Assembly (NCBI RefSeq): GCF_002095435.2
Contig: NZ_MJEJ02000040.1
Coordinates: forward strand, 1 to 64,000
From: Williamsia sp. 1138
GTDB lineage: Bacteria > Actinomycetota > Actinomycetes > Mycobacteriales > Mycobacteriaceae
Length of the DNA stretch: 64,000 nucleotides
Direction of reading: 5' to 3'
Of the stretch, positions 42,434 through 49,234 are shown one piece after another. Numbering within the stretch: position 1 is the first letter of the stretch; each line of letters begins with the position of its first letter. The position numbers and the translations under genes were made by a program. Under the pieces are notes generated by a model. That model worked only from the letters and a program-made list of their open reading frames with translations. It was not told the DNA's origin and made no database searches.

Positions 42434-43204
42434 ATGGAACCGGTCTACGACACTGTCATCGCCGTCGCACGTTCGCTGTGGGCGGCTGAAGGACTGAAAT
42501 TCACGGTGTCAGGGGTCGAGAACGTACCGAAGACCGGAGGCGCGGTGATCGCGGTGAATCACACCGGATACCTCGACTTCACCTATGCCGGATTACCCGC
42601 GTTTCTCCAGGGCAAACGCAAAGTCCGGTTCATGGCGAAGAAGGAGGTCTTCGACAACAAGATCAGCGGTCCGATCATGCGCAGCCTCAAACACATCCCC
42701 GTCGACCGCGCGGCCGGGGCCGACAGCTATCGCGCCGCGGTCGAATACCTGCAGCGTGGCGAGCTGGTCGGTGTTTATCCCGAGGCCACCATCAGTCGGA
42801 GCTTCGAGATCAAGGCCTTCAAGTCCGGTGCCGCCCGGATGGCGCAGGAAGCGGGGGTCCCGATCATCCCGACCGTGATCTGGGGCGCGCAGCGAGTGTG
42901 GACGAAGGGCCACCCCAAGCGGCTGGGAAGGACCAACACCCCGATCTCGATCGGCGTCGCAGAGCCGGTCGAGTCGAGCGGCGATCCGGCCGAGGTGACT
43001 TTGCGCCTACATCAGGTCATGAGTGAGCAATTACGCACTCTGCAGGAGACGTACGGCCCGTATCCGCCCGGAGCGTATTGGGTTCCTGCGCGCTTGGGAG
43101 GCGGTGCACCGACTCTCGAAGAGGCCGACCAGATGGATGCCGACGAGCAGGCGGAGAAGGCAGCGAGGCGAGCTGCGGCAGCGAAGGACGGACAGGCCGG
43201 CTGA
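42434..43204 (+). CDS. Lysophospholipid (1-acylglycerol-3-phosphate-like) acyltransferase 1
   Basis: 256 residues. The PlsC-type active-site motif NHTGYLD (HX4D) lies near residue 39, and the acceptor motif VGVYPEATISRS near residue 119. The cytoplasmic C-terminus is Ala/Glu/Lys-rich. There is no strong membrane helix, so peripheral attachment is likely. ATG 42434 has TAAGCT six bases upstream and no Shine-Dalgarno (leaderless). It is paralogous to the gene at 45121 and corresponds to the Rv3814c-Rv3816c group. Confidence 0.9.
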   Translation: MEPVYDTVIAVARSLWAAEGLKFTVSGVENVPKTGGAVIAVNHTGYLDFTYAGLPAFLQGKRKVRFMAKKEVFDNKISGPIMRSLKHIPVDRAAGADSYRAAVEYLQRGELVGVYPEATISRSFEIKAFKSGAARMAQEAGVPIIPTVIWGAQRVWTKGHPKRLGRTNTPISIGVAEPVESSGDPAEVTLRLHQVMSEQLRTLQETYGPYPPGAYWVPARLGGGAPTLEEADQMDADEQAEKAARRAAAAKDGQAG

Positions 43205-43223
43205 CCCCTCGAGCCGACCGGGC

Positions 43224-43658
43224 TCAGTCTTCGACAGGCTGGGCGAGGTTCCATTCGAGGTTGACGATGGTGCCGTCGGGACCCGGCTTGATCCGGGGGT
43301 GGTCGGACAGCGCCTGCATCAGCGGGATCCCGCGTCCGCGCAGCCGGCTGGTGGTCGGGGCCGGCTCCTGCCAATGACCCTGGTCTTGCACAGTGACATG
43401 AAGTTGCTGGTCAGCGGGATGATAGGTGGCGCGCAGTGTCATCGTGCCCGGATCGTCACGATCGGCATACGCGTGCTCCACTGCGTTCGCCAAGGCCTCG
43501 TAGGCCGCGAGTGTGATGGCGTCCGCGCGGTCGCCGGCGCTGGGAACGTGCTGCGCCAGCCACTCCGCGAGGAGCTGGCGCAATTGTGTGGCCGACATCG
43601 GATCCGCACTCACGTCGGAATACGTGAGATGCAGGCCCTCGGTCGGCGAGTTGGTCAT
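43224..43658 (-). CDS. RsbW-like anti-sigma factor/serine kinase with intact N-box
   Basis: 144 residues from ATG 43658. The GHKL ATPase N-box LAAYEALANAVEHAY (catalytic Glu and Asn, residues about 55-70) and the G1 box VTVQDQGHWQEP with downstream RGRGIPLMQAL are intact, so this protein probably can phosphorylate its antagonist. The upstream gene on the same strand encodes a STAS antagonist, the usual partner. A 10-residue ORF with a strong Shine-Dalgarno lies between the two and ends two bases before this ATG. GTG 43676 is an in-frame alternative. The target sigma factor may be SigF, 9 kb away. Confidence 0.88.
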   Translation of the reverse strand: MTNSPTEGLHLTYSDVSADPMSATQLRQLLAEWLAQHVPSAGDRADAITLAAYEALANAVEHAYADRDDPGTMTLRATYHPADQQLHVTVQDQGHWQEPAPTTSRLRGRGIPLMQALSDHPRIKPGPDGTIVNLEWNLAQPVED

Positions 43659-43660
43659 GA

Positions 43661-43693
43661 TTAAATCGGCACCCACGCACCACTGGTACCCAT
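43661..43693 (-). CDS. Ten-residue leader ORF between STAS and anti-sigma genes (possible)
   Basis: ATG 43693 encodes MGTSGAWVPI and stops with TAA at 43663-43661, two bases before the anti-sigma ATG. AAAAGGAG lies seven to nine bases upstream of its ATG, while the anti-sigma ATG itself has no Shine-Dalgarno. Translational reinitiation from the leader would set the kinase level. No homologue is known to me. Confidence 0.4.
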   Translation of the reverse strand: MGTSGAWVPI

Positions 43694-43705
43694 GAGCAGC
43701 TCCTT

Positions 43706-44128
43706 TTATGCGGAGTACGGATCGTCACGTTCTTCGGCGAACTCAACAGCAGCTTCGTCCACGGTCGAATATATGGTGATCGTTTCATCCAAACCGACCA
43801 GCCGCATAGGCCGCGCGGTGGCCGGACCGTCTGCGACGACACCGAATCGGCTCGTCGGCGCGATGTTCTCATGTGCCGTGACCAGAGCAGCCATACCGGC
43901 CGACGACAGGAAGTCGACCGCGGTGATGTCGATGATCAACGCCGCCGGAACCCCGCTCATCGCCTCTCGAACCGCGTCCGCCAATTGCGGCACCGTGAGT
44001 ATGTCGATGCTGCCCCGGACGGTCAGCACGACCAGACCGCCGGTGCGGTCGGCGGCGATCGTCAACCCGCTGCCCGGGACGTCTTTGCTGTCACGGACGG
44101 TCGGTGAGAGCCCGTCGATCGAATCCAT
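43706..44128 (-). CDS. STAS-domain anti-sigma factor antagonist
   Basis: 140 residues from ATG 44128, with a G-rich GGGGGG upstream. The STAS signature is intact: LVVLTVRGSIDILTVPQLADAV, then ALIIDITAVDFLSSAGMAALV, where one serine of DFLSSAG is the phosphorylation site of SpoIIAA/RsbV proteins. It would bind and neutralise the RsbW-like kinase encoded just downstream. A partner-switch module is thus complete in 43224-44128. There is no obvious SigF promoter. Confidence 0.88.
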   Translation of the reverse strand: MDSIDGLSPTVRDSKDVPGSGLTIAADRTGGLVVLTVRGSIDILTVPQLADAVREAMSGVPAALIIDITAVDFLSSAGMAALVTAHENIAPTSRFGVVADGPATARPMRLVGLDETITIYSTVDEAAVEFAEERDDPYSA

Positions 44129-44377
44129 CGATACCCCCCTGCTCGGCTGGCATGTGCACAACACGTCCGCCGACGAGGTCGCGCCGAACGCACGCGGCTG
44201 CTAGTTGAACCGGCGAACTCCATATTTGCACATTCTGTGTGCCCGTCGACCAGATGGTGATCTTTGCCGTGCGCGCGGACGGTGGGCTGCGGTCGCCGAG
44301 GAACCCCACGAAGGTGACGTTGCGTCGAACCCGCTGTGCGAGTGCAGAACTCGATGAAAAAAAGTTGCGCGCAGGTA

Positions 44378-44404
44378 TTGGCAGTCCAAGGCGTCGAGTG
44401 CTAA
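44378..44404 (+). promoter_or_regulatory. CIRCE-like element (HrcA operator) upstream of hsp20
   Basis: TTGGCAGTC (44378-44386), nine bases, GAGTGCTAA (44396-44404). The right arm is a perfect CIRCE half, the left matches 7 of 9 of TTAGCACTC, and the nine-base spacing is exact. It is 72 bases upstream of the hsp20 GTG. HrcA control is inferred. Confidence 0.7.
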
Positions 44405-44476
44405 AAAAGTAATCGCACAGTGATTGGTCGCCCGCCACGGTGGCGGGCCCGAGTGAGGAGATGGAGGTGGGTTGCT

Positions 44477-44929
44477 GTGCTGCGTTTCGACCCGTTCAGT
44501 GATGTGGATTCCCTCGCCCGAGGTCTGCTGGCCGGTCAGCAGATCGGTTCGACGAGGACGCCCCGTTTCATGCCAATGGACCTGTACAAGGTCGATGACC
44601 ACTACGTTCTGACCGCTGACCTGCCAGGAGTCGACCCGGGTTCGGTCGACGTGAGCGTCGACAACGGGACCCTGACGTTGACCGCCCACCGGTCGTCGAG
44701 GTCGGAGGAATCGGTCGAGTGGCTCTCCAGCGAGCGCTTCTACGGCTCCTATCGGCGCCAGCTCACCCTCGGCGACAACATCGACACCGCAGGCATCAGC
44801 GCCGACTATGCGAACGGCGTGCTGACAGTGACCATTCCGGTCGCGGAGCGGGCCAAGCCGCGACGAATCGAGATCGCACACGCCGACACGATGCGGTCCA
44901 TCGATCCGGTCTCGACGTCTCCGGACTGA
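44477..44929 (+). CDS. Hsp20/alpha-crystallin small heat-shock protein
   Basis: 150 residues from GTG 44477 (VLRFDPFSDVDSLARGLLAG), with GGAGGTGGG upstream. It is an ATP-independent holdase. The alpha-crystallin domain runs from PMDLYKVDDHYVLTADLPGVD through SSERFYGSYRRQLTLGDNIDTAGISADYANGVLTVTIPVAE, with the A-x-x-x-NGVL signature. N-terminal extension to 44420 is Arg/Trp-rich and implausible. A CIRCE-like element controls it. It lies beside the anti-sigma module in the stress region. Confidence 0.93.
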   Translation: MLRFDPFSDVDSLARGLLAGQQIGSTRTPRFMPMDLYKVDDHYVLTADLPGVDPGSVDVSVDNGTLTLTAHRSSRSEESVEWLSSERFYGSYRRQLTLGDNIDTAGISADYANGVLTVTIPVAERAKPRRIEIAHADTMRSIDPVSTSPD

Positions 44930-44987
44930 CCTGTGCCCGAAAGCTGTTGATGTTCGGCTGTTTCGGTACAAGGTAGGAGGTGAACGA

Positions 44988-45074
44988 TTGGAAGAGAACT
45001 CTGCTGTGGTCTGGCCTGATCCGAGTCCCCTGCAGGACTGGTGGTCCGAGGTCATGTCTGCACGCTCGAAGTGA
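44988..45074 (+). CDS. Predicted 28-residue small protein after hsp20
   Basis: TTG 44988 opens a 28-codon ORF ending at TGA 45074; the product is acidic and Trp-containing (three Trp, WPDPSPLQDWWSEV in the middle) with a basic end. It has an unusually complete Shine-Dalgarno, AGGAGGTGA, ending four bases before the TTG, one of the best in the window. It follows hsp20 by 58 bases. No homologue is known to me. A non-ATG start and short length keep confidence modest. Confidence 0.45.
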   Translation: MEENSAVVWPDPSPLQDWWSEVMSARSK

Positions 45075-45120
45075 GAACGCGCGGAGACGGGTTCTTTGCC
45101 GCTGAACTAGGCTCGTCGGC

Positions 45121-45879
45121 ATGGAACCCGTCTTCCGGGCACTGGAGATCACCGCCCACGCGCTGACCAAGGCGCAGGGGCTGAAGATCACCTTCATCGA
45201 CGTAGAGAAATTGCCGGCGACCGGAGGCGTCGTGCTGGCGATCAACCACACCGGTTATCTGGACTTCCTGCCCGCAGCGCTCGGCGTGCAACGTCGGGGA
45301 CGGCGCGTGCGGTTCATGATCAAGGCCGAGATGCAGAAGATCGCGATCATGCGGTTCCTGATCAAACACACCCGTACGGTGCCTGTCGATCGCGCCGCCG
45401 GAGCGCAGGCCTATCTGCTCGCCGTCGAGACCCTCCGCGATGGCGAGGTGGTCGGCGTCTATCCCGAGGCCACCATCAGTCGCAGTTTCGAGATCAAGGA
45501 CTTCAAGACGGGTGCCGCGCGGATGGCGCTCGATGCCGAGGTGCCCATCGTCCCGGTCATCGTCTGGGGTGCTCAACGCATAGCCACCAAGGGCCAACCC
45601 CGCCACCTGGGCCGTACCAAGACCCCGATCATCGTCCAGTTCGGCGAACCCATCCGCCCGCATGCCGGGGCCGGCGACGATGCGGTCGAACTGACAAAAC
45701 GGCTGCGCACAACGATGAAGCAGCTGCTGCTCGCGGTGCAGCAGCAGTATGGCGAGCACCCGGCGGGCGCCTTCTGGGTGCCGTCCCGTCTCGGTGGTGG
45801 CGCTCCGACACTGGCCGAGGCCGACGCCCTCGACGTGGCCGATGCGGCTGCCCGGCGGGACAAACGGCAAGATGGGTGA
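45121..45879 (+). CDS. Lysophospholipid acyltransferase 2
   Basis: 252 residues, a paralogue of the gene at 42434. NHTGYLD (HX4D) near residue 43 and VGVYPEATISRSFEIKDFKTG near residue 115 are conserved, as are the IVWGAQR and PAGAFWVPSRLGGGAPTL segments. It probably acylates a glycerophospholipid or mannoside acceptor. ATG 45121 has TAGGCT seven bases upstream and no Shine-Dalgarno (leaderless). It is immediately followed by the HAD gene. Confidence 0.9.
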   Translation: MEPVFRALEITAHALTKAQGLKITFIDVEKLPATGGVVLAINHTGYLDFLPAALGVQRRGRRVRFMIKAEMQKIAIMRFLIKHTRTVPVDRAAGAQAYLLAVETLRDGEVVGVYPEATISRSFEIKDFKTGAARMALDAEVPIVPVIVWGAQRIATKGQPRHLGRTKTPIIVQFGEPIRPHAGAGDDAVELTKRLRTTMKQLLLAVQQQYGEHPAGAFWVPSRLGGGAPTLAEADALDVADAAARRDKRQDG

Positions 45880-46710
45880 ATGCCGCAACCAGAGTTCGTC
45901 GGGCCGCCGACGCTGATCGCCAGTGATGTGGACGGCACACTGATCGATGACAACAACGTCGTTCCGGAGCTCGTCCGCACCATGATCAGCAAGGCGACCG
46001 CCGCCGGGGCCACGTTCGTGATCGCAACCGGCCGCCCACCGCGGTGGATTGCCGAGATCACCGACCAGATCGACGTGCAGCCGCTGGCGGTGTGTGCCAA
46101 CGGGGCCATCGTCTACGACACCGCAAACGACACCATCCTGCACTCGGCGACCCTCGGTCCACAGGTACTGACCAAGCTCGCCGAGCTCGCGTACGAACAG
46201 ATCCCCGGTTGTGGGCTGGCCGTCGAGCGGGTCGGCCGCAGTGCCCACGACGCCGCGACCCCTCCGTTCGTCGCGACAGCGGGCTACCAGCATGCCTGGC
46301 TCAATCCCGACCACATCGAGATGAACGAAGCAGATGTGTTGTCGGAGAACGCCGTCAAGATGCTGGTGCGCCGACCCGACATGAGCAGTGACGAGATGGC
46401 GAGGCGACTGACCGCAGTGGTCGGCGACATCGCCGACGTCACCTTCTCGACCGACAACGGGCTGATCGAGCTCTCGGCCCCCGGGGTCAGCAAGGCCCAT
46501 GGCCTGACCACTCTGGCCGAGCTACGAGGCCTGCCCGTCGACGCGTCCGTAGCCTTCGGTGACATGCCGAACGACGTCGAGATGTTGCGTTGGGCCACCA
46601 GAGGTTTCGCGATGGCACACGGTCACCCCGCGGCGCTGGCCGCGGCCGATGAGGTCGCGCCCGGCAACAACGAGGGCGGCGTCGGACAGGTCCTCGCCCG
46701 CTGGTTCTGA
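45880..46710 (+). CDS. HAD-superfamily phosphatase (Cof type)
   Basis: 276 residues. Motif I IASDVDGTLIDD (nucleophile Asp), motif II VIATGRPP, motif III Lys in SKAHGL, motif IV VAFGDMPNDVEML. This is the Cof/YbhA-like IIB subclass with a large cap. Substrate unknown; Rv3813c occupies the same place in M. tuberculosis beside the acyltransferases. Its ATG directly follows the upstream TGA with no intervening base, so translation is coupled. Confidence 0.9.
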   Translation: MPQPEFVGPPTLIASDVDGTLIDDNNVVPELVRTMISKATAAGATFVIATGRPPRWIAEITDQIDVQPLAVCANGAIVYDTANDTILHSATLGPQVLTKLAELAYEQIPGCGLAVERVGRSAHDAATPPFVATAGYQHAWLNPDHIEMNEADVLSENAVKMLVRRPDMSSDEMARRLTAVVGDIADVTFSTDNGLIELSAPGVSKAHGLTTLAELRGLPVDASVAFGDMPNDVEMLRWATRGFAMAHGHPAALAAADEVAPGNNEGGVGQVLARWF

Positions 46711-46722
46711 CCCCCCGGAAGT

Positions 46723-46771
46723 GGTGGGTTCTGGCGAGCAAACCCGCAGGTCGCGCTCGCCAGAAGCCACC
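46723..46771. terminator. 17-bp hairpin between convergent genes
   Basis: GGTGGGTTCTGGCGAGC (46723-46739) and GCTCGCCAGAAGCCACC (46755-46771) pair with one mismatch around a 15-base loop. There is no T-tract. It lies between the HAD gene and the convergent amidase gene. Confidence 0.75.
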
Positions 46772-46780
46772 AAGATCGGG

Positions 46781-48925
46781 TCAGCCGGCGGGCGCTGTGG
46801 TGGGTGCCGGTGCCGGTGCAGGGGTACCGCGCTGTTCGTTGTAGCTGTTGGTGAACTCGTCGACGTAGGTCCGCAGCACTTGGACGATCCCGGTGATGAG
46901 GTTGAAGAACAGTGTTCCGCCCTGGAACGTCTGACTCACGCCGTCAGGACCCGTGGTCTCAGGCGAGGTCGGCAACCCGAGTGAGGAGTTCTCGAATCCC
47001 AGTGCGCCCCAGGCTTTGGCGATGGCGCCCTGGATGACCTGCGCGCCGGTCGCCTCGGACCAGTAGATCTTGCCGTTCTCGAAGTCGGCGTACTTCGCGG
47101 TGCCGTCGGGTGTGGTCTGCTCGACGGTCGTCGCGTTGCCCAGGGTGCCGGTGGGTCCGCCGGTCGCGACCCACTGTTGTGCGATGGCGCCCTGATCGGT
47201 GGTCGAGAGGACCTCCGGGGCCGGTGCCGGCGCGACGGGCAAGGCGCCCGCACCTGCTGCGATCGCGCGGATCTGGGGCAGCGCCTCGTATCCGTACTGC
47301 CCCGGGCAGGCGGTGCTGTAGAAGTCCCGGTGGCCGCTGATGATCGGCAGGGTCGCGGTTTCACCTGCGGCATACAGGCCGCCGTCGAAACCGCGAGAGA
47401 CCACCGAGCCCGTCCCGTTCGGGTCTTTACCGGCCAGGCGCAGCCGCCAGCCGAGGTAGGTACCGGCCGAGTTGATCATCTCCGGCGTCGGGGCGATCTC
47501 GTCGAGGTTACCCATGAGCGACAGGCCCATCGTCTCGTCGTTGAAGCCTCCGGTGTGGGTGCCCTGGACGTTCTTGTCCAGTCCGCCGAAGGTGCCCTCG
47601 AAGATCTGGCCGTACTTGTCGACGAGCACGTTGTAGCCGATGTCGCACCAGCCCAACGTTTGTGCGTGATACGCGTAGATTCCGCGCACGATCTCTGCGG
47701 ACTGCTCGCGGGTGTAGTCGTTGGTGCCTGCGGTGTGGTGCACCACGGTCTCCTTGAGCTCCGGATCGTACGTCGGCTCGGAGCAGCGCATCGATTCGTC
47801 GGCACCCCACTGGGCGCGGGTGATGACCTGGGGTTCACCCGTCGGTGCCGGGATTCCCGGGAGTACCGGGGCCGCAGGTGCTTCGGGCGCAAGCGGTGCT
47901 GCCGGGTCCACCGGCGCAGCCGGGTCGGCCGGGGCCTGCGCGCCCTCGGCCGAACCTGTGCCGGGTGAGATCAGGGCTGCGCTGAGCGTCGACACCGCCT
48001 GCTGCAGCGGGTCGGCGCCAGGGGCTCCGGTCGTGGTCAGCATCGGTTCCTGCTTGGGTGTGAATGCCTGCGGCACAACCTCGCCGGAGGTGACGGTCGA
48101 GGTGGGTACCGAGGTGTCGGTGCGTTTGGGTACCGGTGGTGTCGTGAAGGTTGTCGATGTGGTGGGGCCGGTCGGTGATGCCGAGCCGGTCGACTCTGCC
48201 GGGCTCGGGGACTGCGCGGGGGCGGTGTTCGTCGCGCCCGGTGCTGCGACGCCGTTGTCGGTGACTGCGATCTGGACGAGGTTCGTGCGGCCGACCCAGA
48301 CGGGCTCGGTGCCCTGCTTGTTGGGATCCTTTTCGCTGACACCGTCGGCCTTGTCGGCGGAGATCCACGGCCCCCAGGTGCCGTCGGGCTTCTTCGCCCG
48401 GACATAGGCGGTGGTGTTCGCCACGCCTTCCCACGTCAGGCCCACCATCGAGAACGGGTTGTCCTGACTCACCTCTTTGACGATCGCGCCCTCAGGGGTA
48501 CCTGCAGGCGCATCGGTGCTCGGTGACGTTTCCGGTGCGGTGGTCCCCGGCGGTGTGGTCGTTCCGCCGGGCGCGCCCGGTGCGGTGGTCGACGGGAGCG
48601 CCGGCAGGAGCTCGGTCGGGATCAGGCCCGGCGGGATCTGCAGCGGGATGTCAGGGAGATCGATGCCGGAGACATCGATCGGCGGAAGGGTGACCCCGGC
48701 GTCGGCGAGACCGGACTTGACCAGGTTGAGGACGATCGTCGGTACGTCGTCCAGGCTTACCTGACTGATCGTGGTCGGCGTCAACGCCGACGCGGCGGGT
48801 GGCTCACTCGGGTCGACGGCGATCGTCGGCGCGCTGCCGCCGATCAGGACCGCGAGCGGACTCGCGACCACAACGGCGGCAACCGTGCCAAGGATGATCG
48901 ATGGCTTCGGTCGGCGGTAGCGCAC
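46781..48925 (-). CDS. Exported peptidoglycan-recognition/N-acetylmuramoyl-L-alanine amidase with LGFP repeats (Rv3811-like)
   Basis: 714 residues from GTG 48925, with AAGGAG upstream. A signal-anchor (SIILGTVAAVVVASPLAVLIGG) precedes a long Pro/Thr/Ala-rich region (to about residue 380). The PGRP/amidase_2 domain (about 390-560) has zinc-site residues in ETVVHHTAGTND, a Tyr in GYNVLVDKYGQIFEGTFGG, and ISGHRDFYSTACPG (His, Cys). The C-terminus holds LGFP-type repeats (GTLGNATTVEQ, ALGFENSSLGLPTS), which occur in mycolate-layer-associated proteins. It probably cleaves or binds peptidoglycan outside the membrane. It is divergent from the SpoIID gene. Confidence 0.9.
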   Translation of the reverse strand: MRYRRPKPSIILGTVAAVVVASPLAVLIGGSAPTIAVDPSEPPAASALTPTTISQVSLDDVPTIVLNLVKSGLADAGVTLPPIDVSGIDLPDIPLQIPPGLIPTELLPALPSTTAPGAPGGTTTPPGTTAPETSPSTDAPAGTPEGAIVKEVSQDNPFSMVGLTWEGVANTTAYVRAKKPDGTWGPWISADKADGVSEKDPNKQGTEPVWVGRTNLVQIAVTDNGVAAPGATNTAPAQSPSPAESTGSASPTGPTTSTTFTTPPVPKRTDTSVPTSTVTSGEVVPQAFTPKQEPMLTTTGAPGADPLQQAVSTLSAALISPGTGSAEGAQAPADPAAPVDPAAPLAPEAPAAPVLPGIPAPTGEPQVITRAQWGADESMRCSEPTYDPELKETVVHHTAGTNDYTREQSAEIVRGIYAYHAQTLGWCDIGYNVLVDKYGQIFEGTFGGLDKNVQGTHTGGFNDETMGLSLMGNLDEIAPTPEMINSAGTYLGWRLRLAGKDPNGTGSVVSRGFDGGLYAAGETATLPIISGHRDFYSTACPGQYGYEALPQIRAIAAGAGALPVAPAPAPEVLSTTDQGAIAQQWVATGGPTGTLGNATTVEQTTPDGTAKYADFENGKIYWSEATGAQVIQGAIAKAWGALGFENSSLGLPTSPETTGPDGVSQTFQGGTLFFNLITGIVQVLRTYVDEFTNSYNEQRGTPAPAPAPTTAPAG

Positions 48926-49234
48926 GTGGTTCTCCTTGATATGTCGCACCTGGTGGTTCGTGGTCTTCACCGCCATCGGCCGGGCACGCCGAAGGAGGCG
49001 TCCAGGCAGATGTCGACTTCCCCATCGACTTGTCAGACTTCGAAAGCGTGTCCGTTGTGCGGCTCGAAGTCCACGACCCCGCTCGGCGTGGCGTGAAACT
49101 TGTGATGCGGTTGTTATCGGGTGGGGCTTATGTGACTCAAATTGAGCCACTACTGTCACTTGAGTCCCACTAGTCACATATCGCGGCTGTCGCGTGCGTG
49201 CGTCGACCGTGGGCGAACTCGAGAAGGGACACCC
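48926..49234. promoter_or_regulatory. Divergent region between the amidase and SpoIID genes (309 bases, no gene)
   Basis: I see no coding sequence. A dyad-rich block lies at 49130-49179: ATGTGACT (49130-49137) is inverted as AGTCACAT (49172-49179), and inside it CTCAA-A-TTGAG (49136-49146) and ACTTGAGT form further dyads. These are likely operators for one or both cell-wall genes; the regulator is not identifiable. Confidence 0.4.

Noticed and set aside
49130-49179. An MtrA-type binding site between the amidase and SpoIID genes
   Set aside because: GTGACT-like halves are present, but spacing and second half-site do not fit what I know of MtrA boxes, so no regulator is named.
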